Shown piece by piece: positions 1 through 8,987 of a stretch of DNA of 64,000 bases. Every line of letters begins with the position of its first letter. Positions within the stretch are counted from its first letter, which is position 1. Position numbers and translations under genes: made by a program. Under the pieces are notes generated by a model. It was given only the letters and a program-made list of their open reading frames with translations. It was not told the origin of the DNA and did no database searches. This stretch comes from CAIYRG01 sp964446945. GTDB lineage: Bacteria; Pseudomonadota; Alphaproteobacteria; Micropepsales; Micropepsaceae. The DNA lies in NCBI GenBank assembly GCA_964446945.1, contig CAYUQO010000011.1:62001-126000 (forward strand). The letters run 5' to 3'.

Positions 1-337
1 AGGGCACGCCGCCGGGCCAGCACTGATTGCGCGGCGTCGGATAGCCGATGCCGGATCGCGACATGTCGCCGAATTTCTTCACCGTCGCGGCGGCTTCGGG
101 TTTGAGAATGGGATTTTTGTAATCGCCGACAAGCTGCATGTTGTTGCTGACGCCGCCGTCGCGCCGCGACAGGTTTTTCAGCGAAGTCGGACCGGACGGC
201 AGCGGCTCAACACCGGGAATCGATGCATGCGCCCACAGACCGGAGAAGTCGGGTATCGGCGCCGCACTGTTCGCGGCGTTGGCCGGTACTGCCACCACTG
301 CCGCAAGTAAAACAAGCCTCCGCCACGAACGCATCAT
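1..337 (-). CDS. Secreted PDFSGxW-family protein, 3' end cut off by window edge
   Basis: Only the first 112 codons are present; the gene runs off the left edge. The start is the first of two adjacent ATGs, with GGGGAG about 7 bases upstream. A hydrophobic leader ending near ANA precedes IPDFSGLWAH, then LVGDYKNPILKPEAAA and NQCWPGGVP. These same blocks occur in order in the genes at 4012, 36795 and (diverged) 47684, so it is one of four paralogues in the window. The leader predicts export to the periplasm. I know of no assigned activity for this family. It is encoded on the same strand as the small secreted protein and propeller that follow at 410 and 949. Confidence 0.75.
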   Translation of the reverse strand, partial: MMRSWRRLVLLAAVVAVPANAANSAAPIPDFSGLWAHASIPGVEPLPSGPTSLKNLSRRDGGVSNNMQLVGDYKNPILKPEAAATVKKFGDMSRSGIGYPTPRNQCWPGGVP

Positions 338-409
338 GCCCAACTCCCCGCACCGTCGGAGCATAATGCCGGAGCGCTTCGCCCGTCCATTGCCCTGAGT
401 CGGTATGGC

Positions 410-778
410 TCACCGCTGGGGAAGCGTGACGCGTTCGAAGGCGCAGGATTGGCTATTGAGCTGGTTGGTGTCGTTGTTGTGCCAGACGTAATCGGCTTGG
501 ATGCCGCCGTTCACAACTCGTCCGGTGAATTTGTCCAGATCGAAGACGCGCGAGGTGATGGTGAGCGTGCTGCCGTCCCAGGTCCAGGCGGCGTTCTCAT
601 CGGTTTCGCCGGTCATGTACGCCGCCAGCGCGCGGCCGTCCTGGTTCAGCAGAAAGCCGACGAGGAAACACTGGTTGGTGGTTTGCCAGGCGCCGAGTGG
701 TGGGTTTTGCGCGGCGTGTGCGGGTGCGGCGAAGGCAAGGGCCGCGGAGCAAAGTACTGCAATGAGTTTTATGTTCAT
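410..778 (-). CDS. Small secreted protein of unknown function (122 aa)
   Basis: A clean signal peptide (MNIKLIAVLCSAALAFAAPAHA) ends in an AxA site near residue 22. The mature part is about 100 residues, with two cysteines (in TNQCF and SQSCAF) that could form a disulfide. WTWDGSTLTITS and ADYVWHNN resemble short beta-strand repeats like those of avidin- or lipocalin-like folds, but I cannot assign a family. A GGGGGG tract 8-9 bases before the ATG can serve as ribosome binding site. It lies between a PDFSGxW gene and a propeller gene on the same strand, both also exported. Confidence 0.6.
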   Translation of the reverse strand: MNIKLIAVLCSAALAFAAPAHAAQNPPLGAWQTTNQCFLVGFLLNQDGRALAAYMTGETDENAAWTWDGSTLTITSRVFDLDKFTGRVVNGGIQADYVWHNNDTNQLNSQSCAFERVTLPQR

Positions 779-818
779 GGGCCGGCCCCCCTTCGTCTGG
801 CGCGAAACGCGCCATCCA

Positions 819-840
819 CCTCCCCCGTAAACGGGGGAGG
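819..840. repeat. GC-rich interspersed palindrome (type CTCCCCCGTAAACGGGGGAG)
   Basis: Perfect inverted repeat CCTCCCCCG-TAAA-CGGGGGAGG in the gap between two minus-strand genes, followed by GAAAAC. The same core recurs at 3822 and 5017, always intergenic. It is a dispersed palindromic repeat that may act as a transcript-end hairpin; there is no T-run. Confidence 0.75.
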
Positions 841-948
841 AAAACGGGCCGCGCGTTCAGGCGGCCAAAGAATCTTTTCGCGCCGCAGACGCGGCGCGGA
901 TGGGTCCCCTTTCCGCCGCTGCGCGGCGCCGGGGATGACACGAGATAG

Positions 949-2139
949 TTAGCGCACGGAGGATATGCCTTTGAAGATGAATTTTTGGACGCGGTAGCCC
1001 TGTGACTCGCCGGTGATCAGATTGCCCTGCGGATCGACGGCGAGGCTGTGCAGGTGGAAGAACTCACCCGCCTTGCGGCCCGGCCGGCCGATATGGCCAA
1101 TTTCGGCCATCGACGCGCGATCCAGAATGGCGATGCGTTCGTTCGAGCCATCGGCGACATAGAGAAAACGCTGCGCGGCATCGGGCGAGAAAGCCACGCC
1201 GAATGCCGAACCGGTGCCTTTGGTTTCACGTTTGACGAAGCCCTCCTTGATGAAAGTGCCATCGAGTTTGAATGTCTGCACACGGTTGTTGGCGCGGTCC
1301 GCAACATAGACGATGCCGTCATTCGAGACCGCCACGGCATGCGGCGTATTGAACTGCTGCGGGCCCGGTCCGGTCACCTGACGCGCTTTCGATGCCTTGT
1401 CGTCCGGGCGATTGCCATAGGCGCCCCAGTGGCGTTTGTATTTTCCGGTATCCGCATCGAACACCACCACGCGGCGATTGCCGTAGCCGTCGGCGACAAA
1501 CACTTCGTTGGTTTTGTCGTAAACGAAAATTCCGGCGGCGCGGCTGACATGATCCGGACTGTTGCTGTCCACCGGCGATCCGGCCTTGCCGATCTGCAGC
1601 AGGAATTTGCCGTCCTTGCTGAATTTCAGGATCTGGCCATCGCCGTCGCCATTCCCGGTCAGCCAGACATTGTCTTTGGCATCGACATAGATGCCGTGCT
1701 CGCCGCTGCCCGGACGGCCATCGCCGTTGAGGCGCCGTTCGGATGTGCAAGAGGGACATTCGGCAAAGGCCGAATGCAATCCGCCGCGATTGAACCATTG
1801 ATATTCCCCGGTCTTGGACGGCCCGCCCCAGCCCTGGAGGTATTTTCCCGACGCGCTGAATTCCACGACGGGAGGCGCGGGCACATAGCCGTTCTCGGTG
1901 GCGTTGCCCTCTTCCAGTGTGTGCGGCCGGTGGAACACCCAGACATTGCCATGGGAATCCGCAGTCGCTCCGCCGACGCCGCCAAGCAGCATGTTGTCCG
2001 GCATGACCGGGAAATTCGGATCGACTTCGAATACCGGCACGGCGGCGGAGTTGCGGTTCTGCGCGATGGATGCGGGGGCGGCCAGGACAGACGCCGTGGC
2101 GATGGCGGCGATGGTTGCGCGGGCGATGTGGAGATTCAT
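949..2139 (-). CDS. Secreted NHL-type beta-propeller protein (396 aa)
   Basis: Begins with a signal peptide (IAAIATASVLAAPASIAQ). The rest consists of repeated blades typical of NHL/6-bladed propellers: GGATADSHGNVWVFHRP, GIYVDAKDNVWLTGNG, AVSNDGIVYVADRANNRVQTF, FLYVADGSNERIAILD and SLAVDPQGNLITGESQGYRVQKF. Such propellers occur in peptidyl-glycine lyase-like domains and many periplasmic binding proteins, but no catalytic residues can be assigned. It shares VFEVDPNFP, GAYGNRPDD and a C-terminal YRVQKFIFKG block with the propeller at 31319, and more distantly with 42051. Likely a soluble periplasmic protein; its ligand is unknown. Confidence 0.8.
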   Translation of the reverse strand: MNLHIARATIAAIATASVLAAPASIAQNRNSAAVPVFEVDPNFPVMPDNMLLGGVGGATADSHGNVWVFHRPHTLEEGNATENGYVPAPPVVEFSASGKYLQGWGGPSKTGEYQWFNRGGLHSAFAECPSCTSERRLNGDGRPGSGEHGIYVDAKDNVWLTGNGDGDGQILKFSKDGKFLLQIGKAGSPVDSNSPDHVSRAAGIFVYDKTNEVFVADGYGNRRVVVFDADTGKYKRHWGAYGNRPDDKASKARQVTGPGPQQFNTPHAVAVSNDGIVYVADRANNRVQTFKLDGTFIKEGFVKRETKGTGSAFGVAFSPDAAQRFLYVADGSNERIAILDRASMAEIGHIGRPGRKAGEFFHLHSLAVDPQGNLITGESQGYRVQKFIFKGISSVR

Positions 2140-2201
2140 GGCGGATTGTCCTGCGGGGCGACGATCATTCTATTGGATGGTGCGGGAAGTGCATACGATC
2201 A

Positions 2202-2275
2202 ATCTCCCCTCACCAGGAGCGCCAGTGGCGCGACTTCGTCGCGCGGCGCTCCGCCCTCTCCCACAAGGGTAGAGG
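2202..2275. repeat. Intergenic GC-rich palindromic repeat
   Basis: CTCCCCTCACC... and ...CCCACAAGGGTAGAGGAGA flank nested short inverted repeats (AGCGCCAGTGGCGCG and CGACTTCGTCGCG). It fills the space between the dioxygenase gene's 3' end and the propeller gene. It looks like a degraded member of the dispersed palindromes seen elsewhere in this window. Confidence 0.45.
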
Positions 2276-2288
2276 AGAGTTGGGCGAT

Positions 2289-2834
2289 TCAGAGGAAGGA
2301 GAGGCGTTCGGCGAGGGGAGTTTCGGGAAAGACGTAACCGCAGTTTTTGCAGCTTCGCATCGCGGTATCGGCATTGAAGCTCTCATAGATCCGGCGCACT
2401 TCGGTGGCGGCCTCGGCCGGTGCCACGCTTCTCGCCAGCACCTGCTCGTCGCAGTTTTCGCAGAACCACAAAAACTGTTCGAACTCGTCCGGTTTGCGCT
2501 TGCGTTCGATCACAAGGCCCCATGTGCCCGCTCCGCGCCGCGGTGAGTGCGCGAGATTGGCCGGGCACAGGAATATCTCGCCTTCGCGGATTTTCACCAC
2601 CTCGCGCCGGCCGTCCTCGGGTTTCAGATGCAGTTCGATGTCGCCGTGAATCTGCTGGAAAAACTCCTCGCCGGCCTCGCGATGGAAATCGAGCCGCGCA
2701 TTCGGTCCGGCGAGCACCATCACGATGAACTCATTGTGGTGCGCGAGAACACGATTGGTTTTGTAAGGCGGATTGAACAGACCTTTATTGTCGGCAATCC
2801 ATTGCTTGAGATCGGTGGTGGAAAAGGGCGGCAT
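2289..2834 (-). CDS. nbaC: 3-hydroxyanthranilate 3,4-dioxygenase
   Basis: A 181-residue cupin-fold dioxygenase that opens the ring of 3-hydroxyanthranilate to 2-amino-3-carboxymuconate semialdehyde in tryptophan/kynurenine and 2-nitrobenzoate degradation. From this start the Fe(II) ligands fall at His51, Glu57 and His96. The rubredoxin-like second metal site of bacterial enzymes falls at Cys125, Cys128, Cys162 and Cys165, nearly the numbering of the characterised Cupriavidus enzyme (recalled, not computed). That favours this ATG over the in-frame ATG at 2861. No other kynurenine gene is adjacent. It is divergent from the hydrolase at 2947 across a short spacer, which suggests a shared control region. 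The symbol haaO is also used. Confidence 0.9.
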   Translation of the reverse strand: MPPFSTTDLKQWIADNKGLFNPPYKTNRVLAHHNEFIVMVLAGPNARLDFHREAGEEFFQQIHGDIELHLKPEDGRREVVKIREGEIFLCPANLAHSPRRGAGTWGLVIERKRKPDEFEQFLWFCENCDEQVLARSVAPAEAATEVRRIYESFNADTAMRSCKNCGYVFPETPLAERLSFL

Positions 2835-2946
2835 GTGATCCCGGTCACCGGTGAGACGCATCGATAATAACTGCGGCCCGAGATTTGGGGCGGAAAATGT
2901 GGTAGAAAATCCCCGTATCAGCAGCTCTGCACGGGAGGGCACGGCA

Positions 2947-3792
2947 ATGGCTCCAACGAGACGCGAAGTTCTGGCAACCGGAGTGGCGGCGACGGCAATC
3001 ACCGCGGCGCCGCAGGTGTTTGCGCAAAATGCGGCGGGCGGGAAATTCTTCGAAAAAGGTCCGGTCCGCATCCACTACGAGGAAGTGGGATCGGGATTCC
3101 CGCTGCTCTGCATTGCCGGCGGCGGGCTGAATTCGGCGCTCACCAGCCTGCATAGCGGGCCGTTCGATCCGATGAAGGAATTCGGCAATGAATTCCATTG
3201 CGTCGGCGCGGACCTGCGCAATGCCATACCGGGCCAGTCCACCGGACCGCTCGATGTCAACCGGCCGTGGGATTCGCATACGGATGATCAGCTCGCGCTG
3301 ATGGACCATGTCGGCGCCAACAAATTCATGGTGATCGGGTTCTGCATCGGCGGTCCGTTCATCTGGAATCTGCTGAAGCGCGCGCCGGACCGCGTGGTCG
3401 GCGCCGTGCTGGCACAGCCGGTCGGCTTCCGCCCCGAAATGCCGACGGTGCTGCAGGACGGCAGCCTCATGGGCTGGGGTCCGGACCTGGTGAAACGCCG
3501 GCCCGACATCACGATGGATATGATCCGGCAATATGTCGACAACATGTACACCAAGCGCGCGGATTTCGTGTTCACCGTGGACCGCAATTTCGTCCGCAAC
3601 TGCCAGACGCCGGTCCTGATCATGCCGGATGATATTCCGGCGCATCCGTACAAAGTCGCGATGGAAGCCGCGATGCTGGCGCCGAAATCCGAAGTCAGCA
3701 TGTATCCGTGGAAGGACCCGAAGGAGCGGATTCCGATCGCGGTCCGCCAGGTGCATTCGTTCCTCAGGGCGCACACGCCGCTGACGGCGTAG
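2947..3792 (+). CDS. Tat-exported alpha/beta hydrolase with Cys nucleophile
   Basis: A 281-residue alpha/beta hydrolase. The start is chosen for GGGAGGG 6-8 bases upstream and for the twin-arginine leader that follows (TRREVLATGVAA, cleavage near VFAQ). The oxyanion strand is PLLCIAGGG. The nucleophile elbow at residues 131-136 reads GFCIGG, with Cys133 where most relatives have Ser. A Cys nucleophile is known in dienelactone hydrolase, whose elbow is GYCLGG. LIMPDD and a late VHSFLRAH supply plausible acid and base. It is divergent from 3-hydroxyanthranilate dioxygenase, so a role in the same aromatic route is possible but unproven; export to the periplasm would argue against it. Confidence 0.8.
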   Translation: MAPTRREVLATGVAATAITAAPQVFAQNAAGGKFFEKGPVRIHYEEVGSGFPLLCIAGGGLNSALTSLHSGPFDPMKEFGNEFHCVGADLRNAIPGQSTGPLDVNRPWDSHTDDQLALMDHVGANKFMVIGFCIGGPFIWNLLKRAPDRVVGAVLAQPVGFRPEMPTVLQDGSLMGWGPDLVKRRPDITMDMIRQYVDNMYTKRADFVFTVDRNFVRNCQTPVLIMPDDIPAHPYKVAMEAAMLAPKSEVSMYPWKDPKERIPIAVRQVHSFLRAHTPLTA

Positions 3793-3821
3793 GACTTCCC
3801 CCCTCCGTCGCTTCGCGACCA

Positions 3822-3844
3822 CCCTCCCCCGTAAACGGGGGGAG
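3822..3844. repeat. GC-rich interspersed palindrome, second copy
   Basis: CCCTCCCCCGTAAACGGGGGGAGG followed by AAAAC, about 30 bases after the hydrolase stop. Same core as at 819 and 5017. A smaller palindrome (GTCGCTTCGCGAC) lies just before it. Confidence 0.75.
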
Positions 3845-4011
3845 GAAAACATCTGCTTTCGCCCGGATTTCCATTCCCTGCGCGGGGAGAATTTTGCCGC
3901 GTCCCACGATGGTTTCGTGATCGTCTCAGGGTTGCGCTAAACGTAGCCTCACATCCGTAGCGGGTGTAACGTTGCTGCCGAAATGCTGGCGAACACCGCA
4001 TGGAGGACAGC

Positions 4012-4932
4012 ATGGGCGGAGGGAAGCGCAATCTCGTACTGGCGTTGATGTTGGCAACAGCGGCGGCGATCCCGGGGGCGGCGCAACCGGCGCGCAGCGC
4101 GGCTTCAGTGCCGGATTTTTCCGGTGTATGGGCGCATCCCTGGCTTCCCGGTTTCGAGTCGCTGCCCAAGGGTCCCACTTCGCTGGTCAATCTATCGCGG
4201 CGGCCCGATGGCTCCAGCAATATCCTGCAGCTGGTTGGCGATTATTCCAATCCGATCCTGAAGCCCGAAGCCGCGGCGACGGTGAAGAAATTCGGCGAGA
4301 TGTCGAAGGCCCATTACGGCTTTCACAATCCGCGCAATCAGTGCTGGCCCAATGGCGTGCCGTTCATACTTTCAAGCAATGGCCTGCAGATGTTTCAGTA
4401 CTCCGATCATATCACCATGATCTATCAGACCGATCACCAGGTGCGGCATGTGCGCATGAATGCGACCCATCCCGCCAATGTGACTCCGTCCTGGTACGGA
4501 GATTCGGTCGGTCATTATGAAGGCGACGCGCTGGTCATCGACACGGTCGGCATCAAAGCCGGCCCATTTGCCATGGCCGACTGGTTCGGGACACCGGTCA
4601 GCCCGGCACTGCATGTCATCGAACGCTACCGGCTGATCGATTACCAGCAGGCCAGGGAGGGGCTCGACCGCGCGTTCAAGGACAATATTCTCCCGCGGCC
4701 GGCAACCGTCGATCTCGATTACCGCGGCAAGCACCTCCAGCTTCGGTTCACGGTCGAGGACAGCAATGTGTTCACCACGCCATGGTCGGCGACGGTGACA
4801 TATGGCCGGCCGGCGCCCAGCGTTTCGGCGGACACAAGTCTCTGGCTGGAAAATGTCTGCGCCGAAAATCCTCGCAAATACGGCACAGAAGATGACGCAC
4901 AGGTGCCGACGGCAAAGACGGCGGATTTCTGA
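4012..4932 (+). CDS. Secreted PDFSGxW-family protein (306 aa)
   Basis: The ATG at 4012 is preceded by GGAGG at 5-base spacing, better than the in-frame ATG at 4000, which itself contains that SD. A leader (LVLALMLATAAAIPGAAQ) precedes VPDFSGVWAHPWLPG. Conserved blocks follow: LVGDYSNPILKPEAAA, NPRNQCWPNGVPF, QVRHVRMNATHP, SWYGDSVGHYEGDALVIDTVGI, LHVIERYRLID and FTTPWSATVTY. It matches the partial gene at 1-337 closely and the gene at 36795 throughout. Exported; biochemical role unknown. The WYGDSVGHYEGD block may mark the functional surface (inference). Monocistronic, flanked by palindromic repeats on both sides. Confidence 0.8.
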   Translation: MGGGKRNLVLALMLATAAAIPGAAQPARSAASVPDFSGVWAHPWLPGFESLPKGPTSLVNLSRRPDGSSNILQLVGDYSNPILKPEAAATVKKFGEMSKAHYGFHNPRNQCWPNGVPFILSSNGLQMFQYSDHITMIYQTDHQVRHVRMNATHPANVTPSWYGDSVGHYEGDALVIDTVGIKAGPFAMADWFGTPVSPALHVIERYRLIDYQQAREGLDRAFKDNILPRPATVDLDYRGKHLQLRFTVEDSNVFTTPWSATVTYGRPAPSVSADTSLWLENVCAENPRKYGTEDDAQVPTAKTADF

Positions 4933-5016
4933 ACATTATTGCTGTTGTGTAGTAAAATCCCCCCTCCACCGCTTCCGCCGTCGCTCTCTGAGCTACGGCG
5001 GACAAGACGCGGTCCC

Positions 5017-5087
5017 CCTCCCCCGTAAACGGGGGAGGAAAACCTCAGACGTGCACAGTTCTTTTCCTCCCCTGCTCGCGGGGGAGG
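5017..5087. repeat. Pair of GC-rich palindromes in an intergenic mosaic
   Basis: One perfect CCTCCCCCG-TAAA-CGGGGGAGG unit (5017-5038) is followed at 5066-5087 by CCTCCCCTGCTCGCGGGGGAGG. The surrounding 4965-5160 stretch is built of related GGCGG/CCGCC blocks. It separates two convergent genes and could act as a bidirectional transcript end, though no T-tract is present. Confidence 0.7.
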
Positions 5088-5155
5088 TGGCGAGCGCCGC
5101 CTCGTCCGCCGAAGCCAGCAAGGCGAAGGCGGAAGGCGCGAGACGGAGGGGGGAC

Positions 5156-5866
5156 TTAACCCCGGGGCGGAATCGGAGGCGGTGGCGGAAAGGCCGTTGC
5201 GGTGAGCTGGATTTCCGTGATCGCCTTGAGGCTGCGCGCGCCGTAACGGAAAGGCACCACAAGCCGCATCGGCGCGCCATGTTCGGGCGGCAGCGGCTTG
5301 TCGTTCATCATCCAGGCCAACATCACCTGCGGATGCATCAGCGTCTGCATGTCTTCATCGGTGACATAACCGTCCGAAGCGACAAATCGTCCGTAGGCAG
5401 CGAAGTTCTGCGCGCCGAGCATTTTGGCAACATCCGAAAACCGCACGCCGGTCCATTTGACGATGCCGGTGGGCTTGGGCGCTCCGCATTGCAGCAAAGT
5501 GATCTGGGAATGACGCGGCAGTTTCTCGAGATCGCCGGCGTGCAGCGTGCCGGAAAGATTGGCGGTGCCGCGCGCGTCGACTTTCACCTTCATTTTCTGG
5601 AAATCGAACTCGATATCCGGTGTCCCCCTGCCCTTCCACAACACGCCGTCGAGCTGGGTGATTTCAGCTTCGCTGTGCTCGGGCGCCGAACCATCCGGAT
5701 TCAGCGGCAGCGGAATGATTTTCCGCAACGGAGTGGTGACAAGGGAATCGGGCTGCGCCGCGGGTGCGGGTTGCGCCGCGGCGGTGTCCACGCGGAGCGC
5801 CACTGCGGAAATCGCGGCAAGGCCTGCCGCCGATGACTGCACCATTTCACGCCGGGTAAATTGCAT
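5156..5866 (-). CDS. Tat-exported molybdopterin-dependent oxidoreductase (sulfite oxidase fold)
   Basis: 236 residues from the ATG at 5866, which has GGAGGGATTCCC directly upstream. The leader has TRREMVQSSAAGLAAISAVAL, a twin-arginine signal expected for a cofactor-loaded export protein. The catalytic domain carries the probable molybdenum-ligating Cys127 in LLQCGAPKPTG, then IVKWTGVRFSDVAKML, SDGYVTDEDMQTLMHPQVMLAW and PLPPEHGAPMRLVVPFRYGARSLKAI. This is the conserved order of the oxidoreductase molybdopterin-binding domain (PF00174). It lacks a dimerisation domain and haem, like MsrP/YedY-type proteins. Substrate unknown; no partner membrane cytochrome is adjacent. Confidence 0.85.
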   Translation of the reverse strand: MQFTRREMVQSSAAGLAAISAVALRVDTAAAQPAPAAQPDSLVTTPLRKIIPLPLNPDGSAPEHSEAEITQLDGVLWKGRGTPDIEFDFQKMKVKVDARGTANLSGTLHAGDLEKLPRHSQITLLQCGAPKPTGIVKWTGVRFSDVAKMLGAQNFAAYGRFVASDGYVTDEDMQTLMHPQVMLAWMMNDKPLPPEHGAPMRLVVPFRYGARSLKAITEIQLTATAFPPPPPIPPRG

Positions 5867-5962
5867 GGGAATCCCTCCATCAACCGGGAAACCCATGCTA
5901 CACCCTAAAGGGTAGGTGCTACTATCGCGCGCGAGTTTCGGTTTCCGCAGCCGGTGGCCGGT

Positions 5963-6015
5963 CCCCTCCCCGAAATCGCAACGCGATTTCGACCCTCCCT
6001 CAAGGGGAGGGTTGA
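5963..6015. repeat. GC-rich interspersed palindrome (type CCCCTCCCCG...GGGGAGGG)
   Basis: CCCCTCCCCGAAATCG, CAACGCGATTTCGACC and CTCCCTCAAGGGGAGGG form nested inverted repeats (CGAAATCG against CGATTTCG). The unit lies between divergent genes. The CGAAATCG/CGATTTCG arm type recurs with different inner arms at 8776 and 11541, suggesting a second palindrome family. Confidence 0.6.
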
Positions 6016-6022
6016 GGTCAGC

Positions 6023-6415
6023 TTACGGTGGGGGTGGCGCCGGAGTGACCGAGTCCACCGTGCACTGCATCTGGGTCGACACGCCGTGGGGCCTGATACT
6101 GTTCAACCCCATGCTGGGATCGCCGGGGAAGCTATAGCCGAGAATATCCCCACGAGTCAGGCACTGATATTCCGTGCCGATACCGTTGGCGCGGCGGAAG
6201 CTCAAATTCTGCGATGCTTCATTCAATCCGACGCAGCGGCTGGTCATATGGATAAAATAGGGCCGGTGCTGGAGATCGGTCGCGTAGAGTGTCTGACTGT
6301 TGACGACCTTCGTGTTGTACACGCGATTGAGCTGCAGGCAGACATCATCGGGTTGTGCCATCACCGGTAGCGCAGAGAATGTGCCGATCAGCAATCCGCA
6401 AACAAGGCTTCGCAT
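6023..6415 (-). CDS. Secreted protein, DUF6491-like (130 aa)
   Basis: The start at 6415 gives MRSLVCGLLIGTFSALPVMAQ, a typical signal peptide. The mature protein has four cysteines in C-LQLNRVYNTKVVNSQTLYA, SRCVGL, YQCLTRGD and MQCTVD. The layout of a first Cys, a strand with VVNSQTLYATD, then RCVGLNEA and CLTRGDIL resembles DUF6491 proteins known to me. Assignment is by pattern memory and is tentative. It ends in a proline tail. The gene stands alone between a palindromic repeat and the small membrane gene at 6500. Confidence 0.6.
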   Translation of the reverse strand: MRSLVCGLLIGTFSALPVMAQPDDVCLQLNRVYNTKVVNSQTLYATDLQHRPYFIHMTSRCVGLNEASQNLSFRRANGIGTEYQCLTRGDILGYSFPGDPSMGLNSIRPHGVSTQMQCTVDSVTPAPPPP

Positions 6416-6499
6416 GGTTGGCGCCTTTTGATCACTTCGTTTGCGCCAATCATACCGTCGGCTGCAAGCCACGGAAAGAGCACGACAATTAAGGATCGC

Positions 6500-6745
6500 T
6501 CATGCTGCGGTTCGGCGGCTCACACCGGTCCGGCGGTCCAGCCACTTATAAAAAGCGATAACCGCCCACACGCCTTCGAGAATCCCGAACGGCCATGTAC
6601 CGGCCATAAACCCGTAAACCGATGCCGCGACGCAGCAGGCCGACATGCCGAGCGTGAACCAGTGGCTTCTGCTTTCCAGCGCGTAGCACACGACCATGAT
6701 GCTGACCGCAACCACGCCGAACAGCGTGAGTGCGCCAAATCTCAC
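6500..6745 (-). CDS. Small membrane protein downstream of thiC (81 aa)
   Basis: Two to three hydrophobic segments (LTLFGVVAVSIMVVCYAL, FTLGMSACCVAASVYGFMAG and GILEGVWAVIAFYKWL) and a basic tail predict an inner-membrane protein with no known domain. The ATG lies 6 bases after the thiC stop on the same strand, so it is probably co-transcribed with thiC under the TPP riboswitch. SxxWFTLGMSACCVAASVYGFxxGTWPFGxLE is the pattern of small inner-membrane proteins seen in other proteobacteria. A link to thiamine or precursor handling is suggested only by position. Confidence 0.65.
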   Translation of the reverse strand: MRFGALTLFGVVAVSIMVVCYALESRSHWFTLGMSACCVAASVYGFMAGTWPFGILEGVWAVIAFYKWLDRRTGVSRRTAA

Positions 6746-6751
6746 GGCCCA

Positions 6752-8575
<1,824 letters not shown>

Positions 8576-8632
8576 CTGGGCCCTGCCTCCGTCTCATGAA
8601 GATTTCGGTGGAACGGTGGCGCGGGCGATGCG

Positions 8633-8731
8633 CCATCCCTCCCTCCGCCGGTGCCAACCGGATCAGGTTCAAAGGGACTCGGGGTGTACCGCCCGATCTC
8701 AGTCCTGTGTTTCAGGACGCCCCTGGGATGG
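8633..8731 (-). promoter_or_regulatory. TPP riboswitch (thi box) controlling thiC
   Basis: Read on the minus strand, a 7-base P1 arm CCATCCC pairs with GGGATGG at the far end. Between them are the signature blocks GGGGCG, ACTGAGA, ACACCC, TTTGAACCTGATC and the closing ACCGGCGGAGGGA. These are the conserved elements of the thiamine pyrophosphate aptamer. It ends about 58 bases before the thiC ATG, so TPP binding most likely blocks translation initiation or causes early termination; there is no clear T-run in the linker, which favours translational control (inference). Confidence 0.95.
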
Positions 8732-8775
8732 TGCAATGTTGGGCCAAGCCGCCGCGCATTGCAAGACACGGGACT

Positions 8776-8942
8776 TTCGACCTTCCCCTTGCGGGGAGGT
8801 CGAAAACGCGTCAGCGTTTTCGGGTGGGGGGAACCTGCAGTACACCCCCACCCTCGAATTTCCGGAACGGAAATTCGCGTTTCCGCCTGCACATCAGCTC
8901 CGCTGCTGTGCGACGGCTTCAACCCCGCAAGGGGAGGCGAAT
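8776..8942. repeat. Composite GC-rich palindromic repeat between thiC leader and acs
   Basis: CCTTCCCCTTGCGGGGAGGTCG is followed by GAAAACGCGTCAGCGTTTTC, both inverted repeats, then GGGTGGGGG. A second decayed set around 8850-8940 contains CGAATTTCCGGAACGGAAATTCG and ends CCCCGCAAGGGGAGGCG. It is the same family as the element at 11541. It fills the divergent thiC/acs gap, leaving only about 45 bases before the acs start. Confidence 0.65.
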
Positions 8943-8987
8943 AAGAACGAACACTCCCTGCCAGGGAGCTTGAATCGCGAGGAGCGA

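Noticed and set aside
1048..2337. Long plus-strand open frame (429 codons) opposite the propeller gene
   Set aside because: It mirrors the minus-strand propeller gene codon by codon, has no domain and arises from the high GC content; the other strand has a signal peptide and blade repeats.
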